The position numbers were made by a program, and so were the translations under genes. 64,000 bases of DNA from Dermatemys mawii (lineage: Eukaryota > Chordata > Testudines > Dermatemydidae). The notes below the pieces were generated by a model. That model ran no database searches. It was not told the DNA's origin and saw nothing but the letters and a program-made list of their open reading frames with translations. How positions within the stretch are numbered: the first letter of the stretch is position 1; each line of letters opens with the position of its first letter. The stretch covers positions 39,794,887 through 39,858,886 of the forward strand of contig ML677335.1 of the NCBI GenBank assembly GCA_007922305.1. Direction: 5' to 3'. Of this stretch, positions 34,732 to 47,661 are shown piece after piece.

Positions 34732-35631
34732 CAGGGGTGGGCAAACTTTTTGGCCAGAGGGCCACATGGGATTTACAAAATTATATGGAGGGCCGGCTAG
34801 GGAAGGCCCCGCCCCCAATCCATTCCCCTCCCACTTCCCACCCCCTGATCTCCCCCCTCAGAACCACTGACCCTTCCAACCCCCTGCTCCTTGTCCCCTG
34901 ATCAACCCCTCTGGAGACCCCCCCACTCTACCTGCCCCCAGGACTCCACCCCATCTAAGCCCTACTAATCCTTGTCCCCTGACTACCCCCTCCATAGACG
35001 CCCCTACCCCTAATCACCCCCCAAGTCCCCAGCCCCTAAGTCCCCTGCTCCTTCCCCGACCGCCCCCCTCCAGAGACCCCCTGCCCACTAATCACGCCCC
35101 AGGACCCTACCCCCCATCCAACCCTCCACCGGACCCCTAGCCACACCCCCGCTCCCTGACAGGCCCCCTGGGACTCCCACGTGCCATCCAACCCCCCATT
35201 CACTGCCCCTCCCCCACAAGACCTTCTGTCCCCTTATCCAACCCCCCGCCCCAGGTCCGGATACGCCTCGCCCCGCCCCAGCCCGCTTACACCACCACCG
35301 CTAAGAATAGCGTGTCTGACCCACAGCCAGACACGCCGCGCCGATCCGCTGGAGCACACCCTGTTATCTGGCCTGCAGCCAAACATGCGGTTGCACAGCC
35401 CCGCCCCTGAGAGCTGAGGCCGCGGGGGAGGGACTGGAGCAGCCTCCCCATCCGGCTACGCGGTTGCGCAGCTGCACTCCTGAGAGCTGTTGCGTGAGAC
35501 CCACAGAGGCCCTGGGGGAAGGAGAGAGCTAGGGAGGGGCTGGAGCAGCTTCCCCAGCCGGACCTCGGGAGCCGGTTGGGAGGAGCCCGCGGGCCGGACC
35601 TGGCCTGCAGGACGTAGCTTGCCCACCCCTG
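34732..35631. mobile_element. GC-rich hAT element, 900 bp
   Basis: Ends are CAGGGGTGGGCAAACTTT and, reversed, CAGGGGTGGGCAAGCTACGT. A perfect 8-bp target duplication GTCTAATA flanks it (34724-34731 and 35632-35639). The first 100 bp nearly match the element at 56882-57831 (GAGGGCC, GGGAAGGCCCC, CCCAATCCA). The middle is a long C-rich irregular tract of CCCCTG-type words, then a CpG-rich part near 35270-35610. Without the transposon ends this could be mistaken for a CpG island. Confidence 0.95.
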
Positions 35632-35995
35632 GTCTAATAAGAGATTTTCTGCTCTTTTTTAGATTACATTAAGCATGAAACATAGACATTAGCTGTGGCA
35701 GAGTTATTTACAGTTCAGGCCAGAGTAGGATTCTACTTTGAATTTCTTTTATAGTTAAGAACTTTTTGATAATATTGCAAAAGCAAATCAGATTAGGACT
35801 GACCTTACTAACCTGTAGACCCCATTTACTAGACACTTAAGAGCTAGTAAAAATTTGATAGCTTTGGTCTAAATTAAAATCTCTTGGTAATTCTTTATTT
35901 GTTTATTTCAGATGACTCTACTCAAGTGGAAGGCTTTGAATTGCATTGTTTGTGGTGGAGGCCCATACAGCCTGTAATGAACATAGCCTAAAGTG

Positions 35996-36264
35996 GTGTT
36001 GCTGCCCCAAAGTGCTTAAAAAATCGTGAATAAAGCCCCCCCAAAACCATAAGTGACTTAAAATCGTAAGATATTTTTACAAAATAATACATTTGGGGTT
36101 CATTATTTGAACCTTCAGAATGCACGCAGGTTATGGTTTTAAAATTTTCTTCACAACTATGAAGGCTAGAAATCTTCTCATGTAATCGCTTAAATCCATA
36201 TTTGGTAAAACACCAAATATGGTGAGACTCATTATAAAATCAAGAGAGCTAGCAAAATTGCTGG
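35996..36264. mobile_element. MITE, second copy of the 32110-32406 family
   Basis: It starts GTGTTGCTGCCCCAAAGTGC and ends AGAGCTAGCAAAATTGCTGG. Shared internal words with the first copy are listed there. Diverged and without a clear target duplication. Confidence 0.5.
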
Positions 36265-36269
36265 ACGCA

Positions 36270-39200
36270 AGAAGGATTTTGTGCTCTGTTGGTTAGAAGC
36301 AGGTTATGCACTGAGAAAAGAGAGATTTAAAAGGTGAAATCCTGGAACTTTTATGTCAAGAGGAGTTTTTCCATTAATGTCAGTTGAGCCAGGATTTCAC
36401 TCAAAATTTGTTACTGAGCAGTAAAATGACACAACAGTCTCTCTCTTCATCACTGCATATCTTTCTAATGGTGAATTTGTTCTAACTGACTGTAAAAATC
36501 TGATTAGAAGGTGCTTTATTCTAATTTACTGTACATGCCAGCTTCTGGTTTCAAGAAACAGAAGGGGGCTATGCTTAAATTCTGTTGACCTGCACAAAGG
36601 GCTCTATCCTGAGAAAACATGAAGTTTTTAGAAGGTGATGCAATATAAGCAGCTGCCCGCTATGCTGAGTGCTGACTTGCTCCGAATCCACCAACAAATT
36701 GGAATAAAAAATAATACAGCTCGCTCAGCAGCCAATGGGCAGCTTTCCGTTTTAGTGGCAGGAAGCCTGTCTCAGGGATTCCTAGGAGAGGATTTGCTCA
36801 TTCACAAAAGCTGATTCTCCTGGCTCCCATGACATAGTTGAATGGTCTCTGCAACATGTTCCAAGTCTTAGTTCTGTCCTACTATGGTAGTTATGGTTAA
36901 GAAAAAGTTGTAGCATAACAAATCAGAATAGACAACCAGAAAGCTGCAGATATAGGTGGCTACTTGAACGTTTAGGTGTTTTGAAGGTAGTTACTTGGAT
37001 ACATAATACTTTGAGGCATCCTATTTGATCCTATAAGCTCTGTGGAGCTCTACTCAACTGGTACTTAGACAACAGACCTCCAAAGGACTCCTATGTGTTG
37101 CTAGCAATAATGTTGGTGGTGCAGCAGGTGGTACTTTTTATCTTTGAGTCAGCAGTGATTGAATGCCTCAGCATGGTTTTACATGGCACTTTGCCGCAGG
37201 AGACACCCATGTTGGATTCTGTTTTTATTAAATATTTGAGTTATACACCTGGGGGAAAACATTGTTACTGGTAGAAGAAGATCTTGCAAATAATTATTAA
37301 TATTTCATAAATTGGTGGTATTATTATTATTATTATTTGAGTCATAAGTTGGTGGACAATGGTCAGATAACCAATACAACAACAAGGACTCTACAGGGGT
37401 GCCTCCTGAACAAAACAGTGCACCAGCAAAACAAGGCCTTTCAGGCACTTGCAGTGCTGCTATAAGCTGCAGATCAGCACAGTAGCTATGTTCCAGTTTT
37501 CTGGATTTGGAACAAGTAAGCCCTGCATTTAATGATACTTACCATTCCAGGGATGTGTGCTGGTTTTGGGGTTTGTCATAAAACAAAAGTCTAAATCAGT
37601 TAAAATCATTTAAAAACAGAACACTTTTTATAAACATTTAAGAGTGTTAACCTTTGCTTTCTCCCCAAGTTCCAAATCAGGTAAGTAAATTCTTCCAATG
37701 TTTCAATAAATGATAGTATTCCTCTTCTGATCCTAAATTAAACCCCTGAATAACATTAAATGGCTGTTGTGTTCCGCCAAAGAGGTGGCAATGTTTCAGC
37801 GGTGGGCGAAATGATCCTTGTATATTTCTTTCCTGCTACTGACACCTGAGACCTTTACTTATAAAGTGATTTGCAATCCTTGGATAAGATATCAGTTAAA
37901 GGCAAAATGTTGCTGTTTTACTGTATTAAGGTAAAAAATTCATTTGCATAACTATGAGGACTATGCAAAGTTCATCACTGAGTATATATTTAGCTTCTGT
38001 GCCATATGCTATGTATATAGTCATACACAAGCCCTTCCTTATTCAGTTGTCTTCCAGGGAATCTTTAGACAGTGTGTCAGATCACATTATTTTCATAGGC
38101 TTCAATTCTGCTTCAGTGTTAGTAATAAAGCCAACTCTTACAATCTCCTCACTGGGGTAAAACTTCAAAAACAAAGAAACGAAAAACCCTAATGAGGTCT
38201 GTGAGTCACAGGAAAAACATAATACTTAAATGGTTAGGCCGTGCTGTTCATATAGGGTGAAATACACCCATAGGCAGAGGGCTAGCACAAGACATCAGAG
38301 TAGGACTGATGTGGTTCATCAGCCTGGTGGTGGCCCTTTACTCAAGGATGAATTTTTCCCATTATGTGGAATGTGTGTTTGAAGATCCTGCCCTGACCAC
38401 CTTCTTCCCACTCCAACCCTTTCTCCTATGACAGAGTTACAGGGAGGGGGATCCTCACTTTCTGTGCAATTGAATTAATTATTGCATTGAACTTGAAGCT
38501 GGTCTTTTTTTCCAAATAAAAGCCTAAAAGAGCACACTCATGGCGTGCCTGATGATTTATTTGAAGAATATTCTTTCTACATGGTGTGAAATGTTCTCAG
38601 ATGAATGTAAACTGTAGGTGATGAGTTGATATTTCTTCACTTTAGATATAAATCACAGAGGTGCCAATATTTCTAACCCACAATGTAAAATTGCACGTGA
38701 TTTATGCAGCATAGTCAAGTCCTACATGTGACTTAAAAAGCAATGGAAATCACTGCTTTCTGAAATGTCAAACAGAACCATATTCAAACAAAACTCTCAC
38801 TGAAGGCTAATGGAGTTTTACTGGGGTGAATGTAATAAAGATCTCAGGATTGGGCCTTTAATATAAAATTATCCCTATGCAGACTTTATGCACTGACCAA
38901 GACACTGTTTTAGGGGGCAGAAATCACTGATCCAAAGTGCCTGCACAAGAGCTACGCACGACTGAAGGCCTATTTTGAGTTTTAAAATGAGATTTAAGAG
39001 GTGCATATGCCTTATTTAAACCTCACCTGAAGTGCTAAAAGCAATGAGTGGTTCATAGGGCCTTGCACTGGCCCTTGGCATTGGGGTGAATTTCATCTGT
39101 CATAAGTAAAGTTTTTTAGCCTCATGTTAATTTCAGATCTACATGTACAATGTCAGTTTCATAATTTATACCTATGATGTAACCTGAATTTGTTGTATAG

Positions 39201-39285
39201 TTTTAATGCACACATTTATTGTTCCAAAGAGATGGAAAATTAATACAATAGTAAAAAAATAACATATAAACCAGTATCAATCCAG
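36270..39285. other. Unassigned DNA
   Basis: About 3 kb without a clear family. There is a short (ATT)n run at 37318-37337. The block 38260-38420 looks like an old dispersed repeat. No gene is supported. Confidence 0.4.
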
Positions 39286-39293
39286 CAGGTTAC

Positions 39294-40255
39294 TGTGACG
39301 GTCCTTAGGGTACCCAAGACTGTGAGTCACCCTTTTACTTCCCGGCCTTCAGCATAAGGAAATCTTGTTGTGTGTAACTTGGTGTCAGCTCCCTAACACC
39401 AGTTAGCCACTCAAGCACTCCACTCTGAGCTACACTAACTCTTACTTTGCCTTGTTGTTTAACAATGGGCGTGCCTTCAGACCCACAGTCCCTTTGAATT
39501 GTTCCCCCGGGATATCCAGGCAGTGGCTACTCACAGAAATACCAGACCTGCTGTTCCCAAAGGAACAGTATACACACCAGCTTGTAAGATTCAGCTCAGG
39601 ACCCGAACTTTGCTTCATATGACTACACTGTGATATATTTCTAGAGAAAACAAGAATATGTTTATCATCAAAGACTGGAGATTCAGGAGATAGTGAGTGA
39701 GGATACTGGTAACAAATGTTTACACAGGAAACAAAATCAGAACATGCTTTCTAGCGTCTAAACTTAATTAACAGGTTAACCTGTCTAAAGAAGTCTTTCA
39801 CCCAAAAGTCCTCTTCAACATTTTCAACCAAAGTTGGCTGAGATCCTGTTTTCATGATTATAGACATTTACTTCACAGATGCAGTATGAGGGAGTGTCTT
39901 CTTTGCCTCCTAGATATACCCTCAAAGTTAACTGTATTTGCTCATAGACAGAATAACCCTCAGTGCCTTTTTATTTCCTGTGTGATGCTTAAGGTAGGAT
40001 GTGATGGTGGCATGTTTTTTTTTACCTGAGTGTTCCTTTAGTGTTATCTTGATGGTCTCAATCTGGATAGTAAATTTGTAAGCCTACCATTTTTGGGATA
40101 TGTATGTTTTACCATTAAGGTTTTCACTGTTACTAATCATAACTCCTTGTGTTTTAAATCTCATCATATGTACCTAGTTCATTGTTATGAATCGCTGCAA
40201 TTTGGACTTCTTCAAATAGTATGGTTAGATATGCGGCAAGAGTTTGCATCACACA
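39294..40255. mobile_element. Probable LTR, about 962 bp
   Basis: It starts TGTGACGGTCC and, if the proposed boundary is right, ends GCATCACACA, giving inverted TGTG/CACA ends. A 5-bp GTTAC flanks both sides (39289-39293 and 40256-40260). The first 700 bp has the feel of a reptile LTR (for example TTCTAGAGAAAACAAGAATA and TTAATTAACAGGTTAACCTG). The right boundary is less certain, since a 5-bp match could arise by chance over the region searched. No internal genes. Confidence 0.55.
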
Positions 40256-40261
40256 GTTACT

Positions 40262-41995
40262 TAGGTTGCTGACTCTGAGAAGTGCCAGCACATTATTGAA
40301 CTGCTAGATAAAGAAGATATTTTGTGGTGATTGTGGGATATTCAGAGAAATAGTCTATGAAATAGGTACTTTTAATCTTTTGCTAAAGAAGAAATGTGTC
40401 TTCTCAGATTATCATATGCCTCATTGACTTTGTGGTGATTTTCCAGGCACCAAGGGACCTGTTGTGAATATATTCTTAATAATGTATTAGATCTGAATTG
40501 AAGTCAAAAGTCAAATGTTAGTGGATATAGAGCTACATGAAAGTGCTATGTGCATATTGCCAGTTTTATTAGTGAATGTTTGAAAACAAGCAGACCCTTC
40601 AAAAAAGCCGTACATTAGAGAAAATGCATAGAAAAAGGTTAAGATTTTGAAAAATGTGTGTAGGTTTTTGAGGGTGGCGAGGTTGATGGTGACAGAATTT
40701 AATTGTCAAAATGTTAGACACTTAGCAACTATAATGAACATTTTTGCCATATGCATTTGTTTGCTAATATATTCTTGAAATGGGACTTATTTTTAAAAGA
40801 AAGTATGTATAAAGGACTTGACCTAGAGGAACCATAGAATAGCCATTAAAAGTAAATTGATTAGTGTTCTCCAAAGCCTAATCCAGTTTATGGATATGTA
40901 TATTAAGGTCTCACAATAGCAAGACCAGTCCAGCACCTTTTATTTTTTCCACAGGATGGATATTTGATGCTCTCTGTAACTGCCTGAGCAATAAACATTG
41001 TGACATCAGGAATAATCAGCCACTCAGCACTTACTTCCTCAAGTTTATGTGCATATGTAGGAAGAGTCATAATTTCCTTGGTTGTCCTAGCAATGGCTGC
41101 CTGAGACTCCCATAACACTATTACAAAGCAGGCTCCCAGGAGGAGCTGTAATGTAAGGAAGCTGGGTTTGGCTAAGCTCCTGCTCTGCTCCTTTGGGTTT
41201 GTAGTGGGTGAGTTACACTTTTTATTTTCAAAGGATAGACATTTGTCACTTTCCTCTGAAGGGATTACATGAAAATTACAGACAAAATTCCAGTTCCTTT
41301 TGTTTAGATGCTCCTTACAAATTAGGGACTATCACTTTCTGAGTATCTACCTTTTTGACAATGCATAAAGTTATAGCTTTGAGTCCCTATGTCGTTTTCT
41401 GTTACCCAATTAAAAAAAGAATTAAGTGTTGAGTAAGAGGGAAGTTACACTAAGAGTGTTTTGTTTGAATACTGTTTCATTTAGTACTTTCAATATATTG
41501 GTCAACATGATACTGAGTGGTGGAATAAGGAGATTCGTAAAGATAACAGTAATAAAATATACAGTGAAGACAACAAATAAGTGCTTTATTATTTAAATAG
41601 CACAGTTAAAAATTTTAAATTATAAAAGAAACTCACAAACAAAATACTTTGCTTAATGTTTGTTAAAGTTGATCTAAAAATAAATAAAACCACAAAAATT
41701 AGGAAATACAAAGTTAAGGATTAAAAAAAAGATTGCAGTTTGCAAAATCAAGCACAAGTAATGAAATGCCAGAATGAAATTTGCCAATGCAACATTATTT
41801 GGTGACCTGTGCATATTTTACAGGCTTTAATTACATGATCCCATATTATTTTTACATAGATTCACTGCCTCATTCAGTGCACAAGATATAATTACTCTGG
41901 GGATGATTTGGGGTTGTGTAGTTGTGTGTTGGACTCCTGGCTTATTTGTTGCAGAAATTAGCAGATTTGTATTCAATGAGGCCAGGGATTGCAGT
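40262..41995. other. AT-rich DNA, nothing recognised
   Basis: No gene or clear family. A 71-codon minus frame at 40903-41118 has no domain. Confidence 0.35.
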
Positions 41996-41997
41996 AA

Positions 41998-42100
41998 GAA
42001 AAAGGTGGTTAGGGCAGTTGAATGTTGGAGATTTGGTTCTATTCCTGCGTCTGCCACCAAGTTTCTGTGTGGTGCTGAACAAGTCCCACCAAATTTTTCA
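41998..42100 (-). mobile_element. MIR-like CORE-SINE relic, antisense
   Basis: GGTTCTATTCCTGCGTCTGC and CTGTGTGGTGCTGAACAAGT are the antisense counterparts of the MIR core. The overlapping 127-codon minus frame and the 63- and 68-codon plus frames run through this relic and are not genes. Confidence 0.6.
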
Positions 42101-42104
42101 CGTG

Positions 42105-42830
42105 TGTAATTAAAGGTTATATCATAATCCACGCACTTGTGGGCGGTGAATAATATTGCATTGTCAACATTCATCCTGGCATTTCCTAACTTGAGTGCTT
42201 GACTCTGCAACCTTTTAATTCTTTTTAATCCTTAACTTTGAATTATTGATGTAAGTAGAATGCTAAAATACTCTGATGAATATGTTGAACTTTATTTCTT
42301 GTCCCCAGTCACCTGACTTGGGTCAGTGTAACAAAGTTTAATAGACCTATTGCCTAAGACCGTCTGTATCTACTGATTGCAAGAATGCATGAGGAACTTC
42401 TGTTGGTGTCAATGAGAGTTACTCATGTATACCAAAGGGCAGAATTTGGCCTTGAGAATGTAAAGCTATTATTGAATCTGAAACATGACTCCAAATGTTT
42501 GGAATCTTTCCTGTACAACTTCATTTAAAACAACAACAACTACAAAAAGTAACAAAGCAGAAGCAAAGAATGCTTTAGAATATTTTTTTTTAAAACTGGA
42601 AGGCTGATTCTGAGCTCATTTACACCATTATAAATCAGCAGTTGCTCATCTCATTTATGCCAGTGCCAGTAACTCCCACCAAGTTCTGAATCAAGCTTTT
42701 TTTTTTTTTTTAAAGTGGATTTAACAGATGTATGTCTTCAGTGAAAAGCCTTGCAATACTTTGTGTGTAAGGGATTAGAGGAGTCAGGAGAGCTATGTTC
42801 AAATATTAATTTAGGTTACGTGGGAAATGG
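42105..42830. other. Unassigned DNA with old repeat phrases
   Basis: The blocks around 42400-42460 and 42605-42695 contain GGTGTCAATGAGAGTTACTC and TTTACACCATTATAAATCAG, which look like an old dispersed repeat seen elsewhere in the window. No gene. Confidence 0.35.
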
Positions 42831-42834
42831 TGGG

Positions 42835-43058
42835 CTGGATGGGTTTCACTTCTAACTTTCCAACCATAAGGGTAGGTAAGCATTGGAATAGGCTTCTAAG
42901 GGAGGCTGTGGAATCCCTGTCATTGGAGGTTGTTAAGAAGAGATGGAACAAACCCGTCAGAGATGATGTAGGTTTACTTGTCTTGCCTCTGAGTGTGAGA
43001 GATGAACTAGATGACCTCTCAAGGTCCCTTTAAACCCTACATTTCTATAATTCATTCT
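42835..43058 (+). mobile_element. CR1 LINE 3' end
   Basis: GAATAGGCTTCTAAGGGAGG, CATTGGAGGTTGTTAAGAAG, GAACTAGATGACCTCTCAAG and GTCCCTTTAAACC are in the order of a CR1 3' end in sense orientation. A 68-codon frame across it is incidental. Confidence 0.8.
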
Positions 43059-43558
43059 AATATCCCCTTGTCTATGTCACAAAATAAATGCACAGTTTGT
43101 CTGATTGGAAGTCCCTCCTCATGAAAAGTCCAGAACTGATACAGCAGGGAGTTCTACTAAACAGGGCTGAGTTGCAGTGGCAAAGCTTTGCTAGGATTGC
43201 GTGTATGCAGGTTGGGGCTAGACCATGTGGTACTCCCTAAGGAAAAATCCTACTGATTTCAGTGCAGAATTCTGGACTGATTTATTTATATAGGAAAATT
43301 TGTCATTAGAATTGTTTACCCTGTATATAATAAAATGCAATGCATATTCCTTCCACCTACCCTAAAAAAATCCCCCAAACCCTATATGCAATTTTACTTC
43401 TTTATAAATTCTACAACATTTTTTTAAAAAAGGACAAAAACTGTAGATGTCTGAAAAGGCACTCAGAAATGCCCTGATACAACTATCCAACTGCTTACTT
43501 ATAATCAGTTAAATGTACATTTTATATAGGGTGTTTTGTTCCTTTTAATAGTAGTAGT

Positions 43559-44245
43559 CTGTGGCCAGTCACCCCTGTTCCAAGTTTCAGCCTATTCTTA
43601 AATAGGTGGTCTAGGACTTGTATTTCCTTGGAAGGAGACTATCGCCATGTTGAAGTAAATCTAGTGGGGGAGGGGTGTGTGTAGTGACAGTCATATGACA
43701 AGATTCCAGTATATAAGGAGAAGCTTATGGTTCATTTAGCCAGGTAGAGTGGAGAACTTCACAGAATGAGAGTCTGCTAGGGGTGAGTCTCAGTTTGGAA
43801 GGGCTAATTTAGAGCTTTACATAAGAGCTGGAGAACTAGCGAGGAAAAACATGGGAAGAAGCCCCTCCACCATCAGGGCACATTGACTGTTTGAATCTGA
43901 GATGCTGTAGAGACCACAAAGGCCTGGAGGGAGGGTTCCCAGGGTAGCAAACCCTGATAAGAACTGAAAAGACCATAGAATCTGAGGAAGTTGGGCTGGA
44001 AGGGATGACTGAACCTGAGGGAGAACATGAGGAAACTTGATTTGAGGCAAACTGTTAACTTTATGTTAATAATCCAGACCCTAGAAGAGGAATGTAAATT
44101 CAAAAGCCCAGACATGATGTTTTGATTGACTCTAAAAGGAGGTAAATTGGTGCAGTGACTGGGGCCAGATGCTAGATTGAATAAACTTCTGATACTAGAT
44201 TTAAAATCTGGATTTAAAAACAGGTATAGCAGAAAGAATTGCCAG
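43559..44245 (+). mobile_element. LTR-like block with TATA box
   Basis: The block begins near TGTGGCCAGTCACCCC, has a TATA box TATATAAG at 43710-43717, and is followed by about 500 bp of purine-rich text including GACTCTAAAAGGAGGTAAAT. This matches how reptile LTRs read, but neither end could be fixed by a target duplication. Minus-strand frames here (77 and 127 codons) are incidental. Confidence 0.45.
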
Positions 44246-44399
44246 AAAATACTCAACAGGGGTATGATCTTTCAAACTTCTAGTCATGTGACTATTTTAA
44301 TTTTTACTTTAAACAGTAAAAAAAAAATCATCCTCAAAACTTTTTTGCTGTGATGCCTGCATAAAACTTGGCAGTGGTTTTGCTGTTAGTGTCCTAAGC

Positions 44400-44597
44400 C
44401 TACTACCTGTCGAACTGACCAGTAGGGTCTCATTTCCTTGTACTTCATCTGTCTGTATCCATAGTTGTCTCTTGTTTTATAGTTGAGTCCGTTAGGATAG
44501 CAGCCATCTTCTTTTTGTTCTGTTGGTGCAGTGCCTAACACAACGGGTTCCTTACCTGGGACTAGGGCTCCTAGGCACTATGATAATACAGATAAAT
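44400..44597 (+). mobile_element. L2/CR1-superfamily LINE 3' tail
   Basis: GTACTTCATCTGTCTGTATC, GTCTCTTGTTTTATAGTTGA, CTTTTTGTTCTG, GCAGTGCCTAACACAACGGG and GGGCTCCTAGGCACTA followed by TAATACAGATAAATA match the tail at 9500-9690 segment by segment. Confidence 0.75.
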
Positions 44598-45042
44598 ACT
44601 CACCACAAAATTCTAGTCATCCTGGCAGATGGTAAAAATCACAGTTGTGGAATGATGGCCATCTAGCGACATGAAAAAGAGTCCTGTAAAAATTAGTTCA
44701 GCCAGCCTTTTCACTATCAAAGGGATACACATCCTTAAATCTCCCTCAGATCCCTAGAAAAGCTCAAATCCCAAAGCCAGCATTTAGCTTTTGTTTTTTC
44801 GTCATCACAGGTTTCTTCCCTCAGACCCATATCAATCCCATCTCAAAAAAAAAATAATTTTTTTTGTCCACGTTTATCTTCAATGGACTGTATAATCCCT
44901 GAATCAGAAAAACACTTAAGCATGTGCTTAAGTGCATACTTAAATGCTTTTCATTATTGCAGTCATAATGATAACTGTAGTAGCAGGTGATTCATTCCAT
45001 TTAAATACCACTGAGGGTTCCGCAGCATTCTGTGTGACACTG

Positions 45043-45340
45043 TGTCGGGAAGAAACAGACGGAGACAGCTTGCGGAAGGAGGCGACCTGGGAAAGTCCCA
45101 GCTTGCCGCTTTTATTAAGTACAAACGTGCTGTAAGGCGTATATGACAGTGATAAGTGGGCTTGTTTACTTCATTGTGATAGGTGGTGAAAGAAGAGCTC
45201 TCCTCATGGCTACCTCGTGGACAGCTAGTAGGACAAGCGTGCCTGTGGTTTTCCAGTGCTTAAGCTTACTACAGGACCTTGAGAGATAACAAGGGTTCAG
45301 AAGTTTATAGAGCGTGGTTTGCCAGCGCTCAAGGCCTTCA
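45043..45340 (-). mobile_element. Solo LTR, 298 bp, antisense, class II-like
   Basis: The plus-strand ends are TGTCGGGAAG and AGGCCTTCA, so TG...CA. A perfect 6-bp duplication ACACTG flanks it (45037-45042 and 45341-45346). In the minus orientation the poly(A) signal AATAAA lies opposite 45111-45116, followed by a short U5 that ends CTTCCCGACA. A 6-bp duplication and a compact length near 300 bp fit alpha- or betaretrovirus-like (class II) LTRs. No internal genes. The 63-codon plus frame at 44944-45135 runs into this LTR by chance. Confidence 0.85.
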
Positions 45341-45346
45341 ACACTG

Positions 45347-46905
45347 AATTATAATTCCAAGATTAACAACACTCTCAACATCCTGTCAAGGTTTCCCTGA
45401 GGAAAACCATGTAACTTCTGCTCTGCTGCAGGGCCTACAATTGATAACGGCAGGCAGAGTCATGCAGGCCTTTGCTGAAATGGCATTGCAAAGCATAAAA
45501 AATAACTGCAAAGAGCAGTGCCAAGTCATAGTAAATTGAGGCAATATTTTATGTGTAGATATATATTTATATGCATATGTGCTTGTATGTAATATGGATG
45601 TATGAATATGTATGTGATTAATTGAACGTTTAAATTCTCCCAAATGGATTTTAAGGGTGCAGAAATAACAATGGGGTTTGTATCACAGTTCATAGCACTT
45701 CACGGCACACTGAAATTGCCCACAACTGCAAGTAATTATGATTAGTTATATTGATTGGTTTTGCCTTCTTCTGTTAAGTTTCTAACCACACTACACAATT
45801 AGCATGGAAAAGAGTTCAGAAACACCATAATTTATATAAATGGCAGGGAATGAATTACAGATATATCTGTTGTGTTTAAAAAGTTCCCACTTGTTACACT
45901 TGCATTATGACAGAAGTGGTGAACCTTATATCTTTAAGTCTGTAATTAAAAGTGTACATAAAAGTGTGACCTATAGAAAATAGATTGGAAAGTAAGTAAA
46001 CATTGGATTTTCAGATAACATGATTCTTACATTTCCGATCATAGAGCCAACATGTTTTGTGCATAATGACTGCTACAGTAAGTTAGGCTGCTGCTGTGTC
46101 TACAGTTTTTCTTTGTAAATTAATTACAGGGCAATTTTTAGTATTGGCAGTATTAGTATTGGCACACATATAAAGATTAGTGCTTAAGTATGTTTAGATT
46201 TGTTCCTAATGACCAAAGAAGCTGATATTTCAGACTTCAGAAGGAGGAGGATCTGTAGAAGAGGTGCTTTCCTGTATCTGTGAATCACAGTACCAATTTG
46301 GGTGAAATGACTAAAACTGAAAACTGCTGAAAGAAATAACCTTATAAAAATGACCTTCAAAACTCATGTGATGTCTAACTGCATTGTAGCAGATTTCTTT
46401 TTCCTCATTAGCATGTTCTCCCTTGATTGATTTTGTTCAGTGAAGTCACTATCACATGTTTGTTACCTCAATTAACTGCCAAGGAAACACTATGTAACCA
46501 ACAGTAAACTATGTTTGTCATCACTAAATGACCCAGGCAGATGATTAAAGGCTGCTTCTACTTGTGCAGATGTCTTATGGGAGGAGAGTGGGGAGATAGA
46601 GATGGTCACTATTAAAATAAGAAATGACTGTATCTGAGACATCACTCACTGGTAATTGTTAGTGATTGTGGACTCTGGTATTTATTCTGGAGGAAGAAAG
46701 AGAAATTGATTATGTGACAATTCACTTAACAATCTGTACGCTTTCAGAAGCCCACAGTTTTTTCATTGGGAAAGGAGGGTTTGGAGGGAAAGGCATCCGA
46801 TGAGGTTAAGTGTAAGCTGGGAGCTACTTCAGCAAGCAACAACATTGGGAAATTCATGAGAGAAATTCTGTAAATGGTTCAGTCACAGAGTTACTTGTCC
46901 CTTTA
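45347..46905. other. AT-rich DNA, nothing recognised
   Basis: No gene or clear family. The (TATATG)-like stretch at 45555-45615 is low complexity. Confidence 0.4.
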
Positions 46906-46907
46906 AG

Positions 46908-47295
46908 GGTACATCTGCACTGCATGCTTCTTGTGGTGGGATGTAAAACATATAGATGCTACCCCCTCACATGGGTATACATAGCTGTGTACTCACTCAT
47001 GCTATGCTCACCAAAGCACTGCTTTGGTGAGCATAGTAAAGTCATGCCTGCACCCTTTGGCTGTATCAGGGCATGTACTCTACATAGCTTTCTACCACCC
47101 AAGCAACGCCTCCCCTGTCTACACTGCTATTTTAAGCAATGTAATGTCCAGTTGCTGCAGCCTATCCCCACCACAGGGAAACACTTTGGCAGCAAGGAAA
47201 AGCTCTGGCAGCTCCCTAATGCTGGAGCTTTTCCCCACCTCCTCCCCAGTCAGAGCCTTTCCTTGCTGTAGTAAAAGGCACTGCAATAAAAGTGT
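46908..47295. mobile_element. Probable MITE containing a perfect hairpin
   Basis: The left end TTAAGGGTACATCTGCACTG resembles the GGGTACGTC... ends of the Harbinger-like elements at 56570 and 58143. At 47012-47046 is a perfect 17-bp inverted repeat with a 1-base loop (CTATGCTCACCAAAGCA). The right end was not found. The overlapping frames (103-138 codons on both strands) reflect composition. Confidence 0.5.
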
Positions 47296-47661
47296 TTGTA
47301 AGCACTTCTCAATAGTTGTCCAAAGCCAGCCTCCTTCAGAACTGTGTTTCAGATTTTTACATTTAAACTTTAATCTCAGTGGAAGTAGCAAATTTATATA
47401 TAATATATCCTGCCTTTTTTTTTCTCTCATCAGTGTGTGAATGCGTGTGCTGTACTAAGATGTTTTTGTGAGTACATGCTCTTCCATTATGGGCCTGACT
47501 CACTCTTTGATGAATGAATCACAGTCCACTATTCAGGACATCAATTTCCACCCTTTTCCCTGTAGTTGTGTATTATTATGTACCAAACACAGAACTGTGA
47601 CATCACTAAGTAAATCAGTTTAGCTGGAGCAGGCTAATTTAGAAGAAATGTGTTGACATAG

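Noticed and set aside
41827..42210. 127-codon minus-strand frame as a protein
   Set aside because: Part of it is a MIR relic, other frames over the same DNA are also open, and no domain is visible.
46924..47440. Overlapping 103-138-codon frames as a gene
   Set aside because: Frames are open on both strands through a repeat-like block with a perfect hairpin; no domain or splice context.
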